Made by a program: the position numbers and the translations under genes. A stretch of 6,477 nt of DNA from positions 1-6,477 of the forward strand of contig JAGVOC010000302.1 in NCBI GenBank assembly GCA_020052975.1, given 5' to 3'. Positions 1-5,773 of this stretch are shown piece by piece (position 1 is the first letter of the stretch; each line of letters opens with the position of its first letter). Source of the stretch: Desulfobacterales bacterium. GTDB taxonomy: Bacteria; Desulfobacterota; Desulfobacteria; Desulfobacterales; RPRI01. The notes beneath the pieces were generated by a model. That model made no database searches and was not told the DNA's origin. It saw only the letters and a program-made list of their open reading frames with translations.

Positions 1-101
1 ACGGTTTTTGGTTGCTTGTGTCAAACCCATATTACCGAATTAACGAGGTTTTTCAATCATTTTCTTATACAAATAGCAGCGCAATAGCGGATCTACGGTT
101 T

Positions 102-129
102 TTGACAGGTTTGTAAAAAAAATTAAAAT
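102..129 (+). promoter_or_regulatory. Candidate sigma-70 promoter P1 upstream of hisI
   Basis: A perfect -35 box TTGACA (102-107) is followed after 16 bp by TAAAAT (124-129), five of six matches to the -10 consensus, in an A/T-rich spacer. Transcription would begin near 135-137, inside the left arm of palindromic copy A, so the hisI mRNA would open with that stem-loop. This is a motif match only. A second candidate lies closer to hisI. Confidence 0.45.
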
Positions 130-131
130 TC

Positions 132-199
132 GGACAGCAAAGTTAAAAGATCCTTATGCAAGGCGCAACACAGCAGAATGACTTTTTACGAAGCTGTCC
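132..199 (+). repeat. Palindromic intergenic element, copy A (short form, 68 bp)
   Basis: The ends are inverted repeats. GGACAGC (132-138) pairs with GCTGTCC (193-199). After a symmetric 3x3 internal loop (AAA/GAA), GTTAAAAG (142-149) pairs with CTTTTTAC (182-189) with one mismatch. After a bulged A150, four more pairs form around 151-155/177-181. The centre contains TTATGCAAGGCGC (154-166). The same 13-mer, and a 21-nt right segment at 174-194, recur identically in copy B at 673-685 and 759-779, in the same orientation. It resembles a MITE/REP-type dispersed element or a structured RNA leader. No ORF is present. Confidence 0.8.
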
Positions 200-209
200 A
201 AAAAAGAAT

Positions 210-236
210 TTGACTTAAACAAATATAGTGTATAAA
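210..236 (+). promoter_or_regulatory. hisI: Candidate sigma-70 promoter P2, proximal to hisI
   Basis: TTGACT (210-215) is followed by TATAAA (231-236) with a 15-bp spacer, slightly shorter than the usual 16-18, in very A/T-rich DNA. The start would fall near 243, giving a leader of about 28 nt with the AAAGGTG ribosome binding site at 257-263. It lies downstream of copy A, so its transcript would lack that hairpin. Motif match only; it could be secondary to P1. Confidence 0.4.
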
Positions 237-270
237 TTCAAGAAGTTTAAATATTAAAAGGTGTATCAAA

Positions 271-645
271 ATGATTAATCTGAACTTTAATAAAATACAA
301 GGTCTTGTTCCTGCAATTGTTCAGGATTATGAAACAGGCGAAGTATTAATGCTTGCTTTTATGAATCAGGACGCATGGGAGGTAACCCTTGCAACCGGCA
401 AAGCGACCTATTACAGCAGGAGCCGGCAAAAACTCTGGGTTAAAGGTGAAACTTCGGGTAATTTCCAGTTGGTGAAAGAAATACTGGTTGATTGTGATGA
501 AGATACGGTTCTGCTGAAAATTGAACAAAAAGGCGGCGCAGCCTGCCATACAGGCCATCAAAGCTGTTTTTACAGAAAGGTTGAAAATGATGGTTCAGTA
601 AAAAACATTGGAAAGCTGATATTTGATGAACCCATAAAAAGTTGA
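271..645 (+). CDS. hisI: Phosphoribosyl-AMP cyclohydrolase HisI
   Basis: Cytosolic enzyme of the third step of histidine biosynthesis, opening the adenine ring of phosphoribosyl-AMP to give ProFAR. The 124-residue protein is the stand-alone cyclohydrolase, not a HisI-HisE fusion. Visible family motifs are the N-terminal [20 protein letters not shown] block (13-32), [18 protein letters not shown] (47-64), DCDED (74-78, the acidic Mg-binding cluster with C75) and CHTGHQSC (92-99). C75, C92 and C99 are the expected zinc cysteines. The start is supported by AAAGGTG at 257-263, 7 nt upstream of the ATG. Copies A and B of the palindromic element flank the gene, and hisG follows after 167 bp. HisE is absent here and must be encoded elsewhere. 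Identity is very secure. Confidence 0.97.
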   Translation: MINLNFNKIQGLVPAIVQDYETGEVLMLAFMNQDAWEVTLATGKATYYSRSRQKLWVKGETSGNFQLVKEILVDCDEDTVLLKIEQKGGAACHTGHQSCFYRKVENDGSVKNIGKLIFDEPIKS

Positions 646-703
646 AATTCTGACGGCAAAGTAAAAAGCTCATTATGCAAGGCGCGCGAATCTTGAGGAA
701 TGA

Positions 704-723
704 AGCGTACTTCTTAGTACGCT
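704..723 (+). repeat. Inner hairpin 1 of copy B
   Basis: AGCGTAC (704-710) pairs perfectly with GTACGCT (717-723) across a 6-nt loop TTCTTA. It is absent from copy A and therefore belongs to the extra central segment of copy B. No run of T follows, so it is not a standard terminator. Confidence 0.7.
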
Positions 724-743
724 GCAATGACGAAAGATGAAGC

Positions 744-759
744 GTCCGCCGCGGCGGAC
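744..759 (+). repeat. Inner 16-bp GC palindrome of copy B
   Basis: GTCCGCCGCGGCGGAC is a perfect 16-bp self-complementary sequence, and therefore a symmetric DNA site. As RNA it could fold only with a few unpaired central bases. It sits immediately left of the conserved right arm. The nearest T tract (768-772) begins 9 nt after it, too far for a canonical intrinsic terminator. Confidence 0.7.
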
Positions 760-796
760 AGAATGACTTTTTACGAAGCCGTCATATTTGATCCAC

Positions 797-802
797 GGGA
801 GG
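797..802 (+). promoter_or_regulatory. hisG: hisG ribosome binding site
   Basis: GGGAGG lies 10 nt upstream of the ATG at 813, just beyond the end of copy B. It gives hisG independent translation initiation and supports this start. Confidence 0.8.
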
Positions 803-812
803 TATATAGTAA

Positions 813-1688
813 ATGAGTGATAAATTAAAATTGGGCATTCCGAAGGGAAGCCTTGAAAGCGCAACCATTTCTCTTTTCAAACGTTCAGGTTGGACAATAA
901 ATGTGAATGGAAGAAGCTATTTTCCCGAAATAAATGATGATGGTGTTGAGTGTGCAATTTGCAGGGCCCAGGAAATGTCCAGATATGTTGAAAACGGGAC
1001 TCTCGATGCAGGGCTTACAGGGAAAGACTGGATAGAAGAAAACAGATCTGATGTTCATGTTGTTTCAGATCTTGTATATTCAAAAGTAAGCGCAAGGCCT
1101 GCAAGATGGGTTCTTGCCGTTGCCTATGATTCTCCTGTTAAAAAAATCGAGGATCTTGAAGGGAAAAAGGTTACAACCGAACTTGTTGAATATACAAAAA
1201 GATATTTTAAAGAGAGGAACATTAATGTCTCTGTTGAGTTTTCCTGGGGGGCAACGGAGGCGAAAGTTGTTTCCGGACTGGCCGATGCAATTGTGGAGGT
1301 TACAGAAACAGGGAGCACTATTAAAGCCCACGGGCTTCGTATTATTCATGAGCTTATGCAGACTAATACCCGGCTTATCGCGAACCACGAATCCTGGAAA
1401 AATAGTAAAAAACGCAATAAAATAGAGCAGATAGCCCTACTGCTTAAAGGAGCGCTCCTTGCGGAAAAGCTTGTCGGGCTCAAAATGAATGTCCCGGAAG
1501 CAAGCCTTGAAAAGATTGTATCGCTGCTTCCGAGTCTGAATGCTCCAACAGTTTCATCTCTTTACCAGTCAAATTGGTATTCTGTTGAAACAGTGGCCGG
1601 TTCGGATATTATTCGTGATCTTATACCCGAGCTTCTGAAGAATGGTGCGGAGGGAATAATCGAGTATCCCTTAAACAAGGTCGTATAA
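813..1688 (+). CDS. hisG: ATP phosphoribosyltransferase HisG, long form
   Basis: Committed first step of histidine biosynthesis: ATP plus PRPP gives phosphoribosyl-ATP. The 291-residue length is that of the long, self-contained HisG with its own C-terminal regulatory domain, so HisZ should not be required. The catalytic part covers about residues 1-215: [11 protein letters not shown] (5-15), [20 protein letters not shown] (58-77), and the PRPP-binding loop in [18 protein letters not shown] (158-175). Residues about 222-291 match the ACT-like HisG C-terminal domain ([36 protein letters not shown]), which in the family binds histidine for feedback inhibition. GGGAGG at 797-802 precedes the ATG. 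The aminotransferase gene starts 2 bp after the stop, implying co-transcription. Identity is very secure. Confidence 0.97.
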   Translation: MSDKLKLGIPKGSLESATISLFKRSGWTINVNGRSYFPEINDDGVECAICRAQEMSRYVENGTLDAGLTGKDWIEENRSDVHVVSDLVYSKVSARPARWVLAVAYDSPVKKIEDLEGKKVTTELVEYTKRYFKERNINVSVEFSWGATEAKVVSGLADAIVEVTETGSTIKAHGLRIIHELMQTNTRLIANHESWKNSKKRNKIEQIALLLKGALLAEKLVGLKMNVPEASLEKIVSLLPSLNAPTVSSLYQSNWYSVETVAGSDIIRDLIPELLKNGAEGIIEYPLNKVV

Positions 1689-1690
1689 AA

Positions 1691-2836
1691 ATGATATCAA
1701 AGCGGACCGAAGAAATTACTCCTTTTATAGCCATGGATGTTCTTGAGAAGGCTCATGAATTGGAGCGAAAAGGGATTGATGTAATTCATCTGGAAGTAGG
1801 GGAGCCGGATTTTGATACTCCGGCGTGCATTAAGGATGCTGTATGTAAAGCCCTTCAGGACGGACACACCCATTATACCCACAGCCTTGGATTGATTGAG
1901 CTCAGGGAAGCTATATGCAAGCATTATCATGATACATACAAGGTATCGGTACACCCGGATCGGGTAGTAATAAGTTCCGGTACATCTCCTGCTATGCTCT
2001 GCCTCTTTTCCGCGCTGCTTGATATTGGAGATCAGGTTATCATTTCTGATCCGCATTATGCCTGTTACCCGAATTTTATAAAATTCGTTCAGGGCGAACC
2101 GGTAACAGTACCGGTTTATGAAGAAGACGGCTTTCAGTACAGGCCTTCCGCAATTAAAGAGAAGATAACGGACAGGACAAAAGCCATATTTATTAACTCT
2201 CCTTCCAATCCAACCGGAAATCTATTGTCTGAAAGCCGCATGAAGGCTGTTGCAGAATTATCGCCTTACATTATTTCAGACGAGATATATCATGGCCTTG
2301 TATATGAAGGGAAAGCGCACTCAATTCTGGAGTTTACGGAAAATGCTTTCGTATTAAACGGTTTTTCAAAACTATATGCAATGACGGGCCTTCGGCTCGG
2401 GTACCTTATAGCCCCTAAAGAGTTCATCCGGCCTATTCAGAAGATACAGCAGAATTTCTTTATTTCTGCAAATTCAATAATACAGAAAGCGGGGATTACA
2501 GCCTTAAAGGAAGCCGGGGCAGATGTCCTCCGGATGAAAAACATATATAATGAGCGAAGAATTTATATGATAACCCGCCTTAAGGAGCTTGGTTTCGGCA
2601 TTTCGGTTGAACCTACAGGCGCATTTTATGTATTTGCAAATGCAAAGCATATTTCAAATGATTCATACAGGCTCGCATTTGATATTCTTGAAAAAGCTCA
2701 CGTTGGAGTTACTCCTGGAATTGATTTCGGGGCAAACGGTGAAGGGTACCTGAGATTTTCATACGCAAATTCAATTGATAATATATCAGAAGGCATGAAA
2801 AGACTTGAGTCTTATCTTGCCGATCGGAAGAAATGA
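1691..2836 (+). CDS. Class I/II PLP-dependent aminotransferase (substrate uncertain)
   Basis: A 381-residue cytosolic fold-type I aminotransferase resembling the AspC-like I-gamma subgroup. Visible landmarks are EVGEPDFDTP (35-44), HYTHSLGLIELREAI (61-75), SSGTSPAM (95-102), NPTG (173-176, substrate/PLP asparagine), SDEIYHGLVY (196-205, PLP aspartate D197 and Y200), NGFSKLYAMTGLRLGY (223-238, Schiff-base lysine K227, phosphate-binding R235) and the carboxylate-binding arginine R355 in YLRFSYA. Nothing is missing. AAGGT at 1677-1681 serves as a weak ribosome binding site. It starts 2 bp after hisG and overlaps engB by 4 bp (ATGA), so translation is probably coupled. Position beside hisG suggests a histidinol-phosphate aminotransferase role, but the sequence looks more like a general aspartate/alanine-type enzyme. 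The family is secure; the substrate is not. Confidence 0.9.
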   Translation: MISKRTEEITPFIAMDVLEKAHELERKGIDVIHLEVGEPDFDTPACIKDAVCKALQDGHTHYTHSLGLIELREAICKHYHDTYKVSVHPDRVVISSGTSPAMLCLFSALLDIGDQVIISDPHYACYPNFIKFVQGEPVTVPVYEEDGFQYRPSAIKEKITDRTKAIFINSPSNPTGNLLSESRMKAVAELSPYIISDEIYHGLVYEGKAHSILEFTENAFVLNGFSKLYAMTGLRLGYLIAPKEFIRPIQKIQQNFFISANSIIQKAGITALKEAGADVLRMKNIYNERRIYMITRLKELGFGISVEPTGAFYVFANAKHISNDSYRLAFDILEKAHVGVTPGIDFGANGEGYLRFSYANSIDNISEGMKRLESYLADRKK

Positions 2837-3423
2837 TTATAAAATCGGCGGAATTTGTAACAAGCGCTACCAAACCCTCCCAGTATCCCGAGGAAACTCT
2901 TCCTGAAATAGCTTTTGCCGGGCGTTCCAATGTCGGGAAATCTTCTCTGATAAATGCGATTTTGAATCGCAGGCATCTTGTTAAAACAAGTTCAACTCCC
3001 GGACGGACCCAGCTTCTCAATTTTTTTCTTATAAATGATGAGCTGGTTTTTGTTGATATTCCCGGTTACGGATATGCCAAGGCGCCTGTTTCTGTCAGAA
3101 AAGGGTGGGGAATAATGATAGAGACATATCTTTCAACCAGGAAAAACCTGAAAGGCGTTGTTCTTATAATGGATATCCGCAGGATTCCCGGTCCTGAAGA
3201 CATATCTGTTACGGATTGGCTGAATTATTATAAAATTCCTTTCATCCGGGTACTCACAAAAGCCGATAAGCTCTCAAAGGCACAGCAGATAAAGCAGCAG
3301 ACAATTATTGCAACAACTATTTTTGCAGAAAAAGATGCTCTTATCCTTTTTTCCGCAAAATCAAAAGCCGGTAAAAAAGCTGTCTGGGATGGCATAGAGA
3401 AACTAACTCAACACATTGATTAA
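2833..3423 (+). CDS. engB: Ribosome-assembly GTPase EngB (YihA/YsxC)
   Basis: Small TrmE-Era-EngA-EngB-type GTPase of 196 residues that in characterised bacteria acts late in 50S subunit assembly and is usually essential. All nucleotide motifs are visible: G1 GRSNVGKS (30-37), the G2 region SSTPGRTQLLNFF (53-65) with the switch I threonine, G3 DIPGYGYA (75-82), G4 TKAD (142-145) and G5 FSAK (173-176). The N-terminal FAGRSNVGKSSLIN and VDIPGYGYAK blocks are diagnostic for EngB. The ATG overlaps the aminotransferase stop codon in ATGA with only GGAAG close by (2826-2830), so initiation probably depends on translational coupling. It ends the packed hisG operon block; the next 222 bp are intergenic. 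Identity is very secure. Confidence 0.96.
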   Translation: MIIKSAEFVTSATKPSQYPEETLPEIAFAGRSNVGKSSLINAILNRRHLVKTSSTPGRTQLLNFFLINDELVFVDIPGYGYAKAPVSVRKGWGIMIETYLSTRKNLKGVVLIMDIRRIPGPEDISVTDWLNYYKIPFIRVLTKADKLSKAQQIKQQTIIATTIFAEKDALILFSAKSKAGKKAVWDGIEKLTQHID

Positions 3424-3435
3424 CCAGGGTTTTTA

Positions 3436-3563
3436 GACAGGATTAACAGGATGGACAGGATGTTACCTACGCTTAACACCCTCCGCGAAGCGGATGCATG
3501 TTTCGGGCCGCTCTTCCGGAGCGGTTCGATGCAGTTGATCCGTCAAATCCTGTAAATCCTGTC
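3436..3563 (+). repeat. Large inverted-repeat element between engB and era
   Basis: The left arm starts GACAGGATTAACAGGAT (3436-3452) and continues GGACAGGATG. The right arm (3537-3563) ends ATCCTGTAAATCCTGTC. Reverse-complemented, the right arm matches the left over about 27 bp with a few mismatches. Arms are built from tandem ACAGGAT units. Inside are TCCGC-GAA-GCGGA (3482-3494), CCGCTC-TTCCG-GAGCGG (3508-3524), and TGCAT/ATGCA (3495-3499/3529-3533) that extends the second hairpin. The whole could form a branched stem-loop or cruciform. It begins 12 bp after the engB stop. It is unrelated in sequence to copies A and B. There is no T tract of terminator type, although TTTTT occurs at 3571-3575. 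Confidence 0.8.
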
Positions 3564-3645
3564 AGATAAGTTTTTGTGTTGTGGCGCCGAGTTTGTCGAA
3601 TTGCATCCAAGAGTGGGGGGTACCCACAAGAAAGAGCGCAGTTTT

Positions 3646-4557
3646 ATGGAAAAGAAAAGAGCAGATCATAAAGAGGCTTTTAAATCAGGTTATATCGCAA
3701 TAGCCGGTGCTCCGAATGTCGGGAAATCGACACTCTTAAACAAGATGCTCGGCTTCAAAATTTCCATTACTTCCAGAAAACCCCAGACTACCAGGAACAG
3801 GATACTCGGAGTTGTTCACAGGGCGTCATCGCAGCTTGTTTTCATAGATACACCCGGCGTACATAAGGCAAAAAGCCCTTTAAACCTGCGAATAGTTGAT
3901 ACCGCCATTTCAATTATGGGAGATGTCGATATTATTCTATTGCTTGAAGATTCGGCAAATGCTGCCGGTGAATCGGGTAAAATCCTGATAGAGAATCTGG
4001 AAAAGATAAAAAAACCTGTTGTTCTCGCACTGAATAAGATCGATCTTGTTGATAAATCCAAATTGCCCGGCGCCATAATCGAATGGAGTTCGGTTTATAA
4101 CTTCGAAGCTATTGTGCCTGTTTCGGCAAAAAGAGGGGATGGGATAGAGGATCTTCTCCGCTTGCTGGAAAAGCTTCTTCCGATTGGTCCTCCCTTTTTC
4201 CCGGAAGAGACTCTTACCGATCTTCCGGAACGGTTTATAGCGGCAGAGATGATCCGGGAAAGGGTATTCCGGCTGACTGGCCAGGAGATTCCATATTCTG
4301 TCGCAGTGACGATCGATTCCTTTTCGGAAAAGAAAAATAAGGGGATTGTCAGGATTGGCGCCACGATTCATGTTGAACGCGACTCCCAGAAAGGAATTAT
4401 AATAGGTAAAAAAGGGAGTAAGCTGAAACAAATTGGTGAAGAAGCCAGGAAGGAAATTGAACGGCTGATCGGCTCAAAGGTTTTTCTGGAACTGTTTGTG
4501 CGGGTTGATAAAGACTGGAGCAAAGACGACAGAACCTTAAGACAATTCGGTTACTGA
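3646..4557 (+). CDS. era: GTPase Era, 30S assembly factor
   Basis: Era binds the 3' end of 16S rRNA and checks 30S maturation at the ribosome or inner membrane face. The 303-residue product has G1 GAPNVGKS (21-28), G2 PQTTRNRI (46-53), G3 DTPG (68-71), G4 NKID (130-133) and G5 SAK (160-162). These are followed by a C-terminal KH RNA-binding domain (about 205-285) with the loop IIGKKGSKLKQIG (252-264) and the Era-type ending WSKDDRTLRQFGY. The frame is open to a TTG at 3574, but those 24 extra residues do not resemble Era and lack a good ribosome binding site. The ATG at 3646 fits the family, with weak AAAGAG at 3631-3636. era is separated from engB by a palindromic element and overlaps the ATP-grasp gene by one base. 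Identity is very secure; the start is likely. Confidence 0.96.
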   Translation: MEKKRADHKEAFKSGYIAIAGAPNVGKSTLLNKMLGFKISITSRKPQTTRNRILGVVHRASSQLVFIDTPGVHKAKSPLNLRIVDTAISIMGDVDIILLLEDSANAAGESGKILIENLEKIKKPVVLALNKIDLVDKSKLPGAIIEWSSVYNFEAIVPVSAKRGDGIEDLLRLLEKLLPIGPPFFPEETLTDLPERFIAAEMIRERVFRLTGQEIPYSVAVTIDSFSEKKNKGIVRIGATIHVERDSQKGIIIGKKGSKLKQIGEEARKEIERLIGSKVFLELFVRVDKDWSKDDRTLRQFGY

Positions 4558-5405
4558 TGATTCTTTCATTTCATCCCTGTTTTACGGCGGATAAAAACAT
4601 TATATGTGCGGGGCGAAAACCAGGCAAGGCTGAGTTTGAGGAAATAAGCCTTGCCGATGCGGTGATACTTCCCCAGGGCTGCAGCGAAGATTTATATCGC
4701 ATGGCAAGGGGAAACTGCAGAAATGTTTTTCCCAATTATGATACAAGGTTTAAATACCCCGGCAAAACAGGCCAGATTCTTTTGTTTCAGGAAACATCTG
4801 TTCCTCATCCTGAAACTAAAACATATCAAGCAGTATCTGCCCTATACAATTTTCACGAAGAAGTTTTAAATAAGCGCCCGCCTTTTTCTTATCCCTTTGT
4901 TTTTAAATTCGACTGGGGAGGAGAAGGAGAGACTGTATCTTTAATAAGGGCCGGGTCTGATCTGGAGCAGATATTGAAAAAAGCGTATGAGTTTGAAAAA
5001 ACCGGACAAAAAGGGTTTTTGTTACAGGAATATATTCAATCCGATAACAGGTCGTTAAGAGTAGCTCTTATAGGGAAAAAACTCATATCCTACTGGCGGG
5101 TGCAGGAAGATCCCGATAACTTCCGCGCCGGATTATCGCAGGGAGCGGTTGCGGATTTTGAATCGGACCCGGAACTGATTAAGACCGCGGAAAGGAATGT
5201 CAAAGAATTCGGTAAAAAAACCGGAATCAATCTTGCCGGATTCGATTTTATTTTTTCATCGGAAAAGAATAATAAGCCGTTATTTCTTGAGATAAACTAT
5301 TTTTTTGGAAGAAAAGGGCTTGGGGGTTCCGAAAAATTCTATAAGATATTAAACGGTGAAATAGTAAAATGGCTGAAAAGCCTTGATTTGAAGCGAAGAA
5401 AGTAA
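4557..5405 (+). CDS. RimK/glutathione-synthetase-like ATP-grasp protein, unknown substrate
   Basis: A 282-residue putative carboxylate-amine ligase. N-terminal residues 1-85 look like a pre-ATP-grasp domain ending in NYDTRFKYPGKTGQILLF and the SVPHPET strand. The ATP-grasp core follows: FVFKFDWGGEGETV (114-127, K117 and the glycine-rich loop), LLQEYIQ (155-161, hinge QE contacting adenine), DNRSLRVALIG (163-173), NFRAG (188-192), GFDFIF (228-233) and LEINYFFGRKGLGG (244-257) with the metal-binding E245 and N247. Catalytic features appear intact. No signal peptide or membrane segment is visible. Its ATG shares one base with the era stop (TGATG), implying coupling, and the HNH gene follows 8 bp after its stop. 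It could make a peptide, glutathione-like or amino-acid-modified product, or modify a ribosomal protein as RimK does. The substrate cannot be read from the sequence. Confidence 0.8.
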   Translation: MILSFHPCFTADKNIICAGRKPGKAEFEEISLADAVILPQGCSEDLYRMARGNCRNVFPNYDTRFKYPGKTGQILLFQETSVPHPETKTYQAVSALYNFHEEVLNKRPPFSYPFVFKFDWGGEGETVSLIRAGSDLEQILKKAYEFEKTGQKGFLLQEYIQSDNRSLRVALIGKKLISYWRVQEDPDNFRAGLSQGAVADFESDPELIKTAERNVKEFGKKTGINLAGFDFIFSSEKNNKPLFLEINYFFGRKGLGGSEKFYKILNGEIVKWLKSLDLKRRK

Positions 5406-5413
5406 AATATTTT

Positions 5414-5710
5414 ATGGAACCTTACGCATATAACCTCGAAGACGAAGACATTAAAAGGGAACGCAGAAAAGCGAGGGAATTGAGAGTCTCCGAGTGGTGG
5501 AAGCGCAAGCTCGCAAAAGGCATATGTTTTTACTGCAGCCGGGCTTTTTCTGCAAAAGAGCTTACAATGGATCACTTAGTTCCGGTTGCGCGTGGCGGAA
5601 AAAGCACGAAAGGTAACATCGTGACGGCCTGCAAAGAGTGCAATAATGCAAAAAAGCAGCTTCTTCCGATAGAATGGGAAAACTATCTGTGCAGATTGAA
5701 ACAGGGATAA
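5414..5710 (+). CDS. Small HNH endonuclease-family protein
   Basis: A 98-residue protein. A basic, helical N-terminal stretch (about 12-36, IKRERRKARELRVSEWWKRK) precedes a compact zinc-type HNH domain: CFYC (38-41), TMDHLVPVARGGKSTKGNIV (51-70) and CKECNNAKK (73-81). C38, C41, C73 and C76 would bind structural zinc. H54 of the DH pair, N68 and N77 fit the HNH catalytic positions, so it looks active. Domain members nick or cut DNA and occur in restriction, phage and housekeeping proteins; the target here is unknown. It starts 8 bp after the ATP-grasp gene without a strong ribosome binding site (GAAGAAAG nearby), suggesting the end of the era operon. It converges on higA, 40 bp away. The domain is secure; the function is not. 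Confidence 0.88.
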   Translation: MEPYAYNLEDEDIKRERRKARELRVSEWWKRKLAKGICFYCSRAFSAKELTMDHLVPVARGGKSTKGNIVTACKECNNAKKQLLPIEWENYLCRLKQG

Positions 5711-5717
5711 ACAACTA

Positions 5718-5773
5718 CATAACACAGAGTTCAGCCGCCGCCGTTGGCGGTCAGGCTGAAACGATTGGTTCGC
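5718..5773 (-). other. attC-like imperfect hairpin at the 3' end of higBA (possible integron cassette site or bidirectional terminator)
   Basis: On the plus strand TTCAGCC (5730-5736) pairs with GGCTGAA (5754-5760). CCGCC (5738-5742) pairs with GGCGG (5746-5750) across a GTT loop. Between the two helices G5737 faces three unpaired bases TCA (5751-5753). The outer flanks CATAAC-ACAGAG (5718-5729) and ACGATTGGTTCGC (5761-5773) align with the R'/L' and L''/R'' boxes of short integron attC sites. GTT (minus 5723-5721) sits where the recombined core would be, but the opposite core is degenerate. Size (about 56 bp), extrahelical bases and position after the last cassette gene fit attC. No T run follows on either strand. 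It could instead be a generic REP-like hairpin between convergent genes. Confidence 0.4.

Larger units (their letters stand above)
651..784 (+). repeat. Palindromic intergenic element, copy B (long form, 134 bp)
   Basis: Same architecture and orientation as copy A. TGACGGC (651-657) pairs with GCCGTCA (778-784), then comes a 3x3 loop AAA/GAA, then a perfect 8-bp stem GTAAAAAG (661-668) with CTTTTTAC (767-774). A bulged C669 is followed by five further pairs, TCATT (670-674) with AATGA (762-766). Compared with copy A, two outer base pairs changed on both sides (G-C to T-A and A-T to G-C), which preserves the helix. The centre is about 66 bp longer and holds two extra hairpins (704-723 and 744-759). 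The element fills most of the hisI-hisG gap and ends 28 bp before hisG. Confidence 0.85.

Noticed and set aside
1..116. Possible C-terminal end of an upstream gene (frame 3 open from the edge for 37 codons, stop TAA at 114-116; frame 1 open for 28 codons)
   Set aside because: Neither translation resembles a known protein end, and such lengths arise by chance at a window edge. The sequence to the left would settle it.
200..270. Histidine leader peptide or T-box attenuator before hisI
   Set aside because: There is no run of His codons, no T-box specifier/antiterminator motif and no terminator hairpin with a T tract in the leader.
346..727. Reverse-strand reading frames over hisI and the hisI-hisG gap
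   Set aside because: They are opposite-strand shadows of hisI and of the palindromic element, with no recognisable domain or ribosome binding site.
744..774. Intrinsic terminator between hisI and hisG
   Set aside because: The GC palindrome is strong, but the T tract begins 9 nt later and is part of the conserved right arm that pairs with the left arm, so it does not have terminator geometry.
3574..3645. 24-residue N-terminal extension of Era from a TTG start
   Set aside because: The extension (MCCGAEFVELHPRVGG...) does not resemble Era, uses a TTG start without a ribosome binding site, and contains part of the intergenic hairpin GTGGG/CCCAC at 3613-3627. ATG 3646 fits the family length.
3937..4431. 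Long reverse-strand frame (164 codons) inside era
   Set aside because: It lies wholly antisense to an intact, motif-complete era and shows no family features, so it is a compositional shadow.
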